This document shows, in pieces, positions 1 to 9,376 of a stretch of DNA of 64,000 bases. Below the pieces are notes generated by a model. It searched no databases. It worked only from the letters and a program-made list of their open reading frames with translations, and was not told the DNA's origin. Source of the DNA: Gracilaria vermiculophylla (lineage: Eukaryota; Rhodophyta; Florideophyceae; Gracilariales; Gracilariaceae); contig JAHNZQ020000049.1 of assembly GCA_019155205.2 (NCBI GenBank), forward strand, positions 1,053,920 to 1,117,919, given 5' to 3'. The position numbers and the translations under genes are program-made. Positions within the stretch are counted from its first letter, which is position 1, and every line of letters starts with the position of its first letter.

Positions 1-2911
1 CGCGATGGTGCGGCGAAGTAGCACTATATAAGTTGTGACTTGAGCACCTCCAAGTAAACTCCGAGCCAGAGCTGGCGAACTTCCTTTGCATCCCCTCAAC
101 TTTCCCTTGCCCCTCTGACCTCCAATATGAGCTAGGCGCCGCTTAAGGCGTACGGGTCAAGCACACACCTCCGGAAGCCCTTGAGATACAAACATACGAT
201 ATGCTAGTCTAGTTTGAGAGACGCTGAACGTCTATAGAATAGAACAATATGAAGAGAATAAGGCCCATCCATGACACGAACATAAGCTGGCCACGCTCTC
301 TGCGACCGCTCTGTGCTAAATATGCTCTGCCACACCGATGCGTAGAACTCATCGCGTTCAGCCAAGCCCAGAAGACTTTGAATGCTCCTACGGATGGGTG
401 GGTGCAAAATGCAGAACGCAGCGCAGTGCAAAAGAAGTATAGAAACAGAAAATTGCAGCCGCAGTTGAAGTACTAAATCCCAGAAGTGGGTCAAAGCGAT
501 AGCTAAAAGGTAGACTGCCTCAAACTCCCGAACATGTAGACCTCGCAAAGATCAGCATCACACGTGTGATCATGATCCATGATCGCAATTGATGATTGTC
601 ATCTTCGATAATCAGCTCAGGTTGTAGTCCATATCAGACTGCTGACTGTCAAGTCTCCCATCCAGCCCCATCGCGTGCCCAATTTACTTCTATCGTACGT
701 TACTGGACATTTCAATGTGCTCTTGGAAACCAAATTCATGAATAAGAAAAAGAAAGTATTACTCGGGAGTTTTGACTGACCAGCCGAATTTTGCTGAGAT
801 GGTTCCCGCCAGAGTCTTCCAAGAGCTTTGATGATTAAATCAATGTGTCTAATTATAGACTTAAAAAGGGGAAATGCTGCATGTGCTTTGAAACAAGTTT
901 TTTATTCACACTTCATAGATCTCATGTTTTTAAAGGGTCCAAAATGTACTTTCGAAATCGACGCAAGGCAGGAGTTTGGAAAAAAGCGTTTACTTTAACA
1001 AGTGAAGATTGTTCATCCAGAATAAACGTGACATCATCTCGTCACACCGTGGTCCAGAACGTTCCAACCTCTACGAAATTGAGTGACTGTTTTGAAAGCA
1101 TTGATGTCACGGCAGAAAATTTCAAGTCAAGTTAAGGCGCCATCCCTGTCGAGAAGCGTCTATGGACCTCAGCCACTTTTGTGGTGTCTGGCATCTTTAT
1201 GTTTAGAATATTTGGAAGAACATTACTTTTGTGAAACTTCTGTTCCCTGAAACGGATACAACAGCGAAAAATGGGTAAGCAGAACCTTTTTAAAATAAGA
1301 CTGATAAGGCATCAAAAAAGGGTTCCTTTTCCAATCTCTCTGAGATGCAATGCAGACCCTTTCTCATATATTTTGGGCCCCATGCTACAGTAAGTACTCC
1401 ATGCGCTAGCCCAACAGAGAAGTAGCCCATTTTGTTGCTTTTATGAAGAAAGGGAAAGCTTTCTTCAAAAAAAATGCAAGAATCATGGTTCCACAATCGA
1501 CTTGAGTGTTTTGAAGAATATTTGGGAGGCTAAGTTTGGTAAGGAAAAAATTAAGACGAGAAATTGTATATCATTTTTTTGCATGTTTCAGATATCATGA
1601 AGCGTAACTTTATTCATTTGGCAAGTCCCATGTTTTTCATTCCATTTCCCTTAATTTGTCAAAATGTTTTTGTTTTCCACAAAAACTACAAAATGTCAAA
1701 TATATCTGGAAAAAAATGGAGAGGTTTCTATTCTTGATAATTATATCAAGTTCTTCACATGCTTGCTCTTCTCGAACAGCAATACAAAACTTATATTATT
1801 GTTGCATTATAAGTCCAGCTAAATCTGCATGAAGAAGAAGAAGAAACAATTTTTCAAAAGTTAACTGTGGAGAGTTAGTAATATGGACGATAAAACCCTG
1901 AATTCCTATAATACTTTAATTTCTAAAGATTTTCCAAGTCAAAAAAAATAAGAATGACGATAAACCCTTCATCTCTTACCATATGTCTTTTAAAAGAATG
2001 ATATGTTAGGTAAGAAGAACAATGTCTTGTTCACAAAGCGTTTGATAGTATGCCACAAATACGATGCGATAGTCATAGATAGGCTATACAGTATGAGATG
2101 CAAAAGAAACGGGCAATTAAAAGGGTGCCCTCTAAAAGTGGCGGGGTTTGAAATGGAAAGAAACGGACATGCAGAGGGAGTTGGGAGGAAAGAGCCGCCC
2201 GCAGTGTGTCGTTTTATACACGCAGGCAGTGCAAGGAAGGGTTGTGGGGGCGGCAATCGATTTGTTCGAGCCTCTTTCCAGAGGCAATAGTCTGCAGTGA
2301 CAAAACGCCAGATATAGCTAGCAATGAGACGTTCAGCCAAGTTTCACAACGGAGACAACTCACTATTCCAAGTAGTAGACTTTCATAAGTAATAATAAAA
2401 ACCTTCGGAAGAGGACAGGAAATGTATTTACGTAGAAAAATCATGAGGAAGCTTAAACATTAAGGATTTAAGCACAGTAGAAAAAAATGGAATTTTTTTT
2501 CCGAGGCAATTTGTACAAGACGAAAGAACTTGGGACATGAAAAGGGCAACGAAAACTCAGCATAATTCAATCAAGTCGCTGACAGCGTTGAGAGGTGCAT
2601 TTCGAGCCACTCCACTCCGTCGCCTCACATCCGCTTTCGCATCCTATACACCTGAGATACGTCAGACAATCCGGCTGCTTCTTCTGTGCGTGTCGGCGTC
2701 ATCCAGTCAGCTCCATATCAACCTACCCCGAGGCTATTCCTTCTTCTTGCAAAGGACAGCTATTCTATTCATAGGTTCAGACGCGCGCTGCGAGTCTTGG
2801 GCGTGATACTGGAGCACCCTTTCTCGTTTCCATTTTTTCGTTGTCTGACACAGCGCAGCGCACTAATTCAATTGAGCACTCTGGACAAGTACCTCCTAAG
2901 GATTGGTCGCA
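1..2911. other. Gene-poor left end
   Basis: No reading frame here looks like a protein I recognise. The longest frames (about 95 codons, around 845-1135 and 2003-2290) have no family motif, and the first lacks an ATG. The middle part (about 1500-2000) is AT-rich. The last few hundred bases must hold the promoter and leader of the epsin-like gene that starts at 2912. Confidence 0.5.
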
Positions 2912-4108
2912 ATGGACGAAATATCGCGTAAGATACGCAACATAGACTGGAAGTCGTTGCAAAAGTCTGCTCGAAAGGTTCAGGCTTCTACTGCCTCGGC
3001 GTTGAAGGACATGGTCATGACAGACCTCGAAAATAAAACACGTTCCGCGACCGCAGACACGGCGTGGGGAGCATCTGCCACAGACCTCCATCAAATAGCT
3101 GGTGGAACATATAATCCACAGGACTATGCGCTGATTATGTCCATCGTTTGGCAGCGCCTCGGCAGTTCTCGTTGGAGATGCGTGTACAAGGGGCTCGAAG
3201 TCCTGAAACATGTCGTCATGCACGGCAGTTCTCGTTGCTTAGCGGAGGCCAGAGGAGCCATCGGGCATTTGGAAGCCCTCCGCACATATCGCAAGGTTGC
3301 AGATGGAAGGGATGTCGGAGAGGGTGTACGGAATAGAGCCGCCCTACTGTGTGATATGCTTGCGGATGATGAGCTACTCGAAGCCGAGCGCGAGAAAAGC
3401 CGTGAAATTCGTGCCAAGATTGAAGCGGGAGGGGCTGGTGGCTCTGTCAGCAGCGAGGAATACCGCTTTAGAAATTACATGAACGGAATGAATTCTACGG
3501 TAACCTCAACGGGCACCGCCACTTTCAAAGGCTATGGTGACGACGGTGGTTACGACGAGGAACCCGCTGGAGCGTTCAACACGTTACGTATAGAGGATAA
3601 GAAGCACGTTGATCTTCTTGGCGATGACGAAGAACAGACTAAAACACACGCCGATGCAGCATTTGACGATGACGACGAATTTGATCCGCGCGGCGTCGGA
3701 AACTCAGCAGTAACTGAAGCAAAGCAAGAAGATGATCTACTTGCATTAGCGCTTTCTGCACCGGATGTCGCGCCCATACCAGCCGTTCCGTCGTCGAATG
3801 GTGGCATGAAGACCTCAGAACTTATACAACAGCTTGCGGCACAAAGAACAAGCGCGCTAGTACCTGTGCAGCCGACGCAGCCGGTAAGTGAGACTAGCAC
3901 GTTGAGCCCTCCTACTCAAACTATTACCGCACAAGGCGTCCAGCAAGGAATGAACTCTGGCTTTGCTGCGTTTGATGGGTTTGGGGCTGGGATGGGGTCA
4001 CCAGAAGTGAAGCCGTCTGTCCCGACCCCTGTCAGATTGCAGAGAAAGGAGGATGCTGATCCATTCGGCGATTTATTGGATACTGCCAAGAAGAGTGGAG
4101 TGGTGTAA
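2912..4108 (+). CDS. Epsin-like ENTH-domain clathrin adaptor
   Basis: Predicted 398-residue endocytic or trans-Golgi adaptor. Residues about 20-165 match the ENTH domain: the helix with WRCVYKGLEVLKHVV, then GRDVGEGVRNRA and LLCDMLADDELLEAER follow the epsin order (W-x-VYKAL, GxDQGxNVRxKA, LLxDxxxLxxER). ENTH domains bind phosphoinositides and bend membranes. The rest is acidic and low complexity, with DLLGDDEE and DLLALAL as possible clathrin-box-like sites and a DPFGDLLD motif near the C-terminus that fits DPF-type binding to adaptor ears. No ubiquitin-interacting motif is evident. The start is the first ATG (2912); the frame is open only to a TTG upstream. Intronless. The next gene downstream is convergent and about 1 kb away. 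Family call is strong; the choice of epsin versus epsinR type is open. Confidence 0.85.
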   Translation: MDEISRKIRNIDWKSLQKSARKVQASTASALKDMVMTDLENKTRSATADTAWGASATDLHQIAGGTYNPQDYALIMSIVWQRLGSSRWRCVYKGLEVLKHVVMHGSSRCLAEARGAIGHLEALRTYRKVADGRDVGEGVRNRAALLCDMLADDELLEAEREKSREIRAKIEAGGAGGSVSSEEYRFRNYMNGMNSTVTSTGTATFKGYGDDGGYDEEPAGAFNTLRIEDKKHVDLLGDDEEQTKTHADAAFDDDDEFDPRGVGNSAVTEAKQEDDLLALALSAPDVAPIPAVPSSNGGMKTSELIQQLAAQRTSALVPVQPTQPVSETSTLSPPTQTITAQGVQQGMNSGFAAFDGFGAGMGSPEVKPSVPTPVRLQRKEDADPFGDLLDTAKKSGVV

Positions 4109-5160
4109 TAGCTAAAAAGGTACAGCAAGAGAGAAGAGTAGTAAAAACCAACTGGCGTAGATGTTATGGACTGTTCGTTCAATGCGAACCTCATACGAAA
4201 GTGCTTTGGAATAGGTTCAAATAGGCGACTGAGCGCCTCGTTCACGTCACATACCGAGTGTCTGAGCGTTGCGATACTCAAAAACAGCGATCCCGAAATC
4301 GCGAACGCTTTAATAACGCGGGGATTCCCGAGCAGAACGAGAGAACAGACGCACAAATGTCAGGTAGCCTCTCACTATTGAAAACAGCAGAGAATTTTGT
4401 TTCTCCTATACCTGATTATCAAGCGAGAAGATGAGACAGTTCGTACGCGAGGGTTTGTTCTATGAGATACTTGTTCTTGCTGAGGAGACTTGATCGTTGA
4501 GTTGTTCGCTTCTGTACCCAGTAGGGAAGTGAGACACGCAATGTGAAGGGAGATCATTTGATAGAATGAGTTCTGCCAATCATCTCGCTCGATGAGATAT
4601 GTGCTTTTAATATCCGAGCGCCCTTTGGCGTCACAGAAACATATTTTCACTTTTGCGATACGAACAGTCAAGTTGTCGTGAGTACTAGAGGAATCAAGCG
4701 ACTTTGATGACACATATCTTGTTGTTCCGCAAAAATGTACCCATAGGACTCAATTGTTTCTGGAGTAACACAGTTTCTTCCAACTTCCATCTGTACAAAA
4801 AGATAGTCAAGATATGAATCTCGACATGGGTCTTGGTGACTATTCACATCTAAACTACAAATCACTTGAATCTTGCTCAAGAGTAAAAATGCAGCGAGAA
4901 CATCTCAATGCAACATGAGCCCTTCCAAAACGGTTTAAACCAACTCTGCTTTTGACTGTGAGACTGTTTTCGCTTCAATGTCATCGATGCACCATTTTTA
5001 AAAAGCCCCCAAGGTTAGCACGGAAACTGACAATGGCTCTACGATCGTACGATACAGCCACAAACAGGTTGCATGTAAATGGACATTACTTTAATGCTCC
5101 AGCCGGTGAAGCAAAGTAAGGTTGGTTGTGTATCACATGATTAAAGAGTGCTTACTCAAG
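4109..5160. other. Convergent intergenic gap
   Basis: Just over 1 kb between the 3' ends of the epsin-like gene and the plastid membrane protein gene. Short frames only, with no motif I recognise; it probably holds both 3' UTRs. Confidence 0.5.
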
Positions 5161-6651
5161 TCATCCATTAAGCCTCCGGTCAAAATCGTCCGTATAGTCT
5201 CTTTGAACTGTGGCCTGATCCAAAAGGTCTCTGTCGCTTGAATAGATGACATTGCCAATTGAGGAGCCTTCTTTGATAGCAAATTGCTCTGCCGCCCGCA
5301 TCTTTCGTCTGGTTGTCGAATTTGGGCGAACTAGTCTCTCTGCAGCATACTGACGAGCGGCATTCCTCTTCTGAATGCCTGCATTGACTCGCATCTGACG
5401 CAACCAACGGAAGAGGGGCACGACGACAAACGACGTTGCGTATGTGGCCAACGCCGGGTAGATGGATTTGATGAAGGAGATGAAGGCGGCGGCGTCAGGA
5501 GTGACAGCCACAACAGTTGCAAGCTTTGCGCCAAGAGTGAGCACGCCGAGAACATTTACAGCACCCAAGGCCATCGCGAGTGCAGTTTGAACGGGGGTAG
5601 CACGAGTGAGCGACAACAGTTGTTCTTTCAAAGGAGACACGGTTCCAGCAAACTCCACACTAGAGGCTCCACTTCTCAAAAAGTCTGGAAACACGTATAT
5701 GATATCGCCATCTTCCGTGACTTCCGGATGGCCGTTAAAGCGCTGAAGCACAGGTAGAATGTAGCTTTCATCAACCATGCTGCCATCGGTAAACGTCGGG
5801 TCGAGGTAAGGTGCTAGCTGCTCGGCTGTTACAGCGCCCCTGTTGGAACGAATAATAGCTGCAATCATACGGTACCTGCGGGATTCTACGTCTTCGTTCG
5901 GATCACCGTCGCCAAATACAAATGAGTAGACAGCCTCCAAGAAGGACATTTCATCCGGAGACTTGTTGCGCCGATAACTGCGCGTTGCGCGCGAGTACCA
6001 GATGATATCAAAAATATCCGGAGCGAAGAAGCGCACCGGCATAAAGCCTCCGGAGCGGGAAGAACGCCGGTCGTCGTCAGAGGAACTCGAAGCGCTCGCC
6101 AGAACAGCGATCGCCACAAAGGTGACGACAATGCTGACAATTAACAAGGCGCCGAACGCAAGGCGAGCGGCCGAGTACAAGGGTGGGAAAACGGTTTGCC
6201 AGGCCATGCGCAGTTTGGCGCGGAGCGAGGCGGTGCGCAGCAGAGTGCGCACGTTTGACGGGAAGCGATAGGCCAGGTCGCCCGAGTCGGTGACGTCAAT
6301 GGGGGCGCGCGTGAGAGCGGCGAGCTTTGCGGCGTAGGTGGCGGCGTCGGCGACAGAGAGTCCGGAGCGGGCGGCAATGTCCGGCACGGTCTGGCGCAAC
6401 TGGCGCGAGGCCTCCACGGCTCGCAGCACTGGCTCGGGCACGTCCTGAAGGTTGGAGGAGTTGGAAAAGGCATCGGTGAAGGTGGCGCGCAGGCGTGGCT
6501 GCGCCGAGCGGGGGCGGCGGCGCGTGCGCGGCGCGGCGGGGATGAAGGCGGTGCGGCGCAGCGAGGATGCCGGGCAGACCGCGCTGCCGAAGTGGAGAGT
6601 CGGGAAGGGCGCGGTGCGCGTTGGAGCGAGCGGCACGAAGGCGGCGGGCAT
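5161..6651 (-). CDS. Plastid-targeted membrane protein, At5g03900-like family
   Basis: Conserved membrane protein, function not established. The start at 6651 gives 496 residues beginning MPAAFVPLAPTRTAPF, close in style to the DAHP synthase leader in this window and rich in R, P, S and A, so it reads as a plastid transit peptide up to about residue 55. An in-frame ATG at 6741 would add 30 residues. After a winged-helix-like segment (RSGLSVADAATYAAKLAAL) comes a hydrophobic helix (LIVSIVVTFVAIAVL), then the conserved block FLEAVYSFVFGDGDPNEDVE, AAIIRSNRGAVTAEQLAPYLD and PEVTEDGDIIYVFP, and two further hydrophobic helices (around ALAMALGAVNVLGVLTLGAK and FISFIKSIYPALATYATSFV). That block resembles the plant protein At5g03900 and cyanobacterial relatives as I remember them. 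Intronless, divergent from the ClC gene. Confidence 0.65.
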   Translation of the reverse strand: MPAAFVPLAPTRTAPFPTLHFGSAVCPASSLRRTAFIPAAPRTRRRPRSAQPRLRATFTDAFSNSSNLQDVPEPVLRAVEASRQLRQTVPDIAARSGLSVADAATYAAKLAALTRAPIDVTDSGDLAYRFPSNVRTLLRTASLRAKLRMAWQTVFPPLYSAARLAFGALLIVSIVVTFVAIAVLASASSSSDDDRRSSRSGGFMPVRFFAPDIFDIIWYSRATRSYRRNKSPDEMSFLEAVYSFVFGDGDPNEDVESRRYRMIAAIIRSNRGAVTAEQLAPYLDPTFTDGSMVDESYILPVLQRFNGHPEVTEDGDIIYVFPDFLRSGASSVEFAGTVSPLKEQLLSLTRATPVQTALAMALGAVNVLGVLTLGAKLATVVAVTPDAAAFISFIKSIYPALATYATSFVVVPLFRWLRQMRVNAGIQKRNAARQYAAERLVRPNSTTRRKMRAAEQFAIKEGSSIGNVIYSSDRDLLDQATVQRDYTDDFDRRLNG

Positions 6652-6790
6652 CGCGGCGGTGGCGCAGCGGCGAGCAGCAGCGGTGAGCAAGCAGGGGACG
6701 CAGGGAGCTTCGCCGTGGAGGACGGACAACTTGTGGCTCATCTGCGACCACAGCGGTTCACTTCAGATTCTGGAGCGAAACGTGTAATAC

Positions 6791-9124
6791 ATGCCAACGT
6801 GCCCCTCTGGACATGAACAAGCGCTGCCAACCAACCAGCAACCAGCAACAGCCATGGGATCACGGCTGATAATGGTTTCTGTACAGCGCGTCTTGGCCAC
6901 GTCCAGAATCCCGGCCATCCTTCTAACACACCCAACATCCCACGTGCCCCTCCAGACGCCTCAAAGCTGCGCCCTCCTCCCCCGACCCTGCCTCCGCCCG
7001 CGTCTTGAGGCGCGCGTCATGTTCCCCAAGCCCGCCCCGCAACTCACGCCAGACCATGTCGACGAGGTGCATTTCGCCTTTCTTGACGGCCATCCACATT
7101 CTACCCCCACCGTCGCAGACCGTCGCCAGCTACCCTTACAGCCACCCCAGCAGATCCAACATCTCGCCGGCACCTCAGCCCCCACCACTATAATTCATCT
7201 TGCTCGCCTGCTGGCTTTTCTCGTGCTTCTCGGTATCATTCCGTCTACCATTATCTTCCTGATCGACATCTCCGTCCACAATGTCTTCGATTTGCGCGAG
7301 GCTATCATCCAACTCAAACTACAGCCCCCGCTTCCCATGTTTCTTTTCTGTCTCACCGGCGTTGCACTCTGTCTGGCATCCACTTTCATCTGCCACTTGT
7401 GCTCCACAGAGGCGGAGGGTTCGGGAATCCCGGCCATGAAGTCCCTCATGTCAGGCTTCTACGACAAAGTCAAGCCCGCCTTGTCGCTCTGGGCGCTGCT
7501 TGCAAAGACTATTGGTCTCGTGTGCGCAATTGGCGGCGGCCTCCCCGTCGGCTGGGAGGGACCAAACGTACATATTTCATGTATAATTGCTCACCATCTT
7601 TCGCGTCTTCCTCCCTTTCGAGCGCTTCGAAGGGATCGCGCCTTGCGTATGCAAATAATGGCTTGTGCCTGTGCTGTTGGTCTAGCCTCCAGCTTCGGCA
7701 CTCCTATTGGCGGTGTGCTCTATGCTCTGGAGACCACCGCCTCCTTTTATCTTGTCCCGACGTTCTGGAAATGCGTTCTTGCCACTTTAGCCGGCTCTCT
7801 CGTTTACGATATGCTGTACAAAACTCCACTGGTCGAAGCGTTTGACGACACTGCTTTTGGTGACATATCCTACAGAGGACAGCTTCCGGCCTTTATGTTG
7901 CTTGGCGCCCTCTTGGGCTTGCTGGGAGCGTTTTTCGTTCGATGCGTTCATACCGTTTATCTTCTTCGAAAGCGACGCCTTCCTGGCACCAATCGCTACG
8001 TCTTACTGTTTGTCGTTGGACTTGCCGCAGCCCTCGTGCAGTACCCGTTTCCAAATTTCCGTCACGACCCTCGTCATGCTATAAACGAATTCTTTTCCGC
8101 AGCTGAGATGATCGAACTTTCGCGATTAGACGTCCTCATTCTCGTGCTCATCAAGTTCCCCCTCATCGTTATTTCAATCGGCCTTCCGATTCCTGCTGGT
8201 GTATTCATACCCTGCTTCTTGGTTGGAGCTGGCTTAGGGCGTTTGTACGGCGAGCTTCTACATCTGCTCTTTGGTCAGAAGATTGTCGCGGGTGGGTATG
8301 CTGTTGTGGGAGCCGCAGCATTTACAGCGGGTGTGACCCGTGCCCTTTCGGTTGCCGTTGTCATATTTGAAGTCACCGGACAGCTCAAACACACTATGCC
8401 CACTCTGGCAGCAGTGTTAATATCCGTCATTGTCGCCAATGGTATAAATCGTTCCCTTTATGATGCTCTCATAATTATGAAGCGGCTGCCCTTCATGCCG
8501 CATATGAGAAGAGATAGAACACCGGATCAGAAAGTAACGGATATAATGCGCACTGACGTGGTATCGCTTAGGGAGGTATGTTCTCTTGTAGAGATACGAG
8601 AAACTTTGGACTTATATCCTCATTTTGACTCATTTCCGATTGTGACAAACAACGGGCTATTACTTGGGAGTGCTCGGCGTAGAAGTTTGTTGAATTTGAT
8701 AACGCGTGCCAATGGCGATGGACCATCAGGGGATGACATGCCCAAGACTTCGGAATCGGAGCCACTTGAGTTGCGAGATCCTGAAAAGACGCAGGCAAGG
8801 CATTCAGCGGACCAGGAGACAGATTTATCCGTGATGGAAAGCGAAGAGGAGAATGATCAACAGCACTTAATACCGAAGAAAGAGCCAGAACGTGGGCACA
8901 ATCCACGCACAAAGTTACATCCAGACCTCAGCCCATTGGTCGTGACTGCGAATACCTCTTTAAGCCAACTGCACTTTATGTTTGTCATGCTTATGCCTAC
9001 GCATGCATACGTACTAATAGGTGGGTCTTTACATGGTATTGTAACACGAGGTGATTTGGTTCAAAGCGGGGAAGCCCTCAGCGCATCGTCGCGAAACATT
9101 CTTTCTGAACTTGCTCCCGCGTAA
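6791..9124 (+). CDS. ClC-type voltage-gated chloride channel or Cl-/H+ antiporter
   Basis: A 777-residue ClC protein. Numbered from the ATG at 6791, the signature motifs are GSGIP (210-214), GWEGP with the gating glutamate at 256 (usual form GKEGP), GGVLYALE, and PIPAGVFIPCFLVGAGLGR. Ser211 in GSGIP is the chloride-type residue rather than the Pro of nitrate-selective plant CLCs. About ten hydrophobic segments precede two C-terminal CBS domains (VTDIMRTDVVSLREV... and VVTANTSLSQLHFMF...HGIVTRGDLV), which in eukaryotic ClCs bind nucleotides and tune gating; a charged Glu/Lys/Ser-rich linker separates them. The N-terminus is uncertain: the ATG at 6854 sits in a better context (CAACAGCCATGG), and another lies at 7019. 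Likely an intracellular-membrane or plasma-membrane anion transporter. Transcribed divergently from the neighbouring plastid protein gene across a very short gap. Confidence 0.92.
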   Translation: MPTCPSGHEQALPTNQQPATAMGSRLIMVSVQRVLATSRIPAILLTHPTSHVPLQTPQSCALLPRPCLRPRLEARVMFPKPAPQLTPDHVDEVHFAFLDGHPHSTPTVADRRQLPLQPPQQIQHLAGTSAPTTIIHLARLLAFLVLLGIIPSTIIFLIDISVHNVFDLREAIIQLKLQPPLPMFLFCLTGVALCLASTFICHLCSTEAEGSGIPAMKSLMSGFYDKVKPALSLWALLAKTIGLVCAIGGGLPVGWEGPNVHISCIIAHHLSRLPPFRALRRDRALRMQIMACACAVGLASSFGTPIGGVLYALETTASFYLVPTFWKCVLATLAGSLVYDMLYKTPLVEAFDDTAFGDISYRGQLPAFMLLGALLGLLGAFFVRCVHTVYLLRKRRLPGTNRYVLLFVVGLAAALVQYPFPNFRHDPRHAINEFFSAAEMIELSRLDVLILVLIKFPLIVISIGLPIPAGVFIPCFLVGAGLGRLYGELLHLLFGQKIVAGGYAVVGAAAFTAGVTRALSVAVVIFEVTGQLKHTMPTLAAVLISVIVANGINRSLYDALIIMKRLPFMPHMRRDRTPDQKVTDIMRTDVVSLREVCSLVEIRETLDLYPHFDSFPIVTNNGLLLGSARRRSLLNLITRANGDGPSGDDMPKTSESEPLELRDPEKTQARHSADQETDLSVMESEEENDQQHLIPKKEPERGHNPRTKLHPDLSPLVVTANTSLSQLHFMFVMLMPTHAYVLIGGSLHGIVTRGDLVQSGEALSASSRNILSELAPA

Positions 9125-9376
9125 CTATCGTATTGTAAGACTAGATCTCTTGAATTCTATACGCAATCTATTAACTGTTCCGAAAGCTTATTTCCAAGTC
9201 CTGAAAAGAACAACGTTTGTATCCATTGAAGTTAAATTTATCCATGTGGAGAACTTGTACCTTACCTCATACCACCAATGGTGCGTAATGTTTTTTATTA
9301 CTGACTCAGCTGATTAAATGTGAGAAAAAAATGGACAGTTCACCCTCCGCTGGGTTACAGTCGTAAAAGTGAGTTT

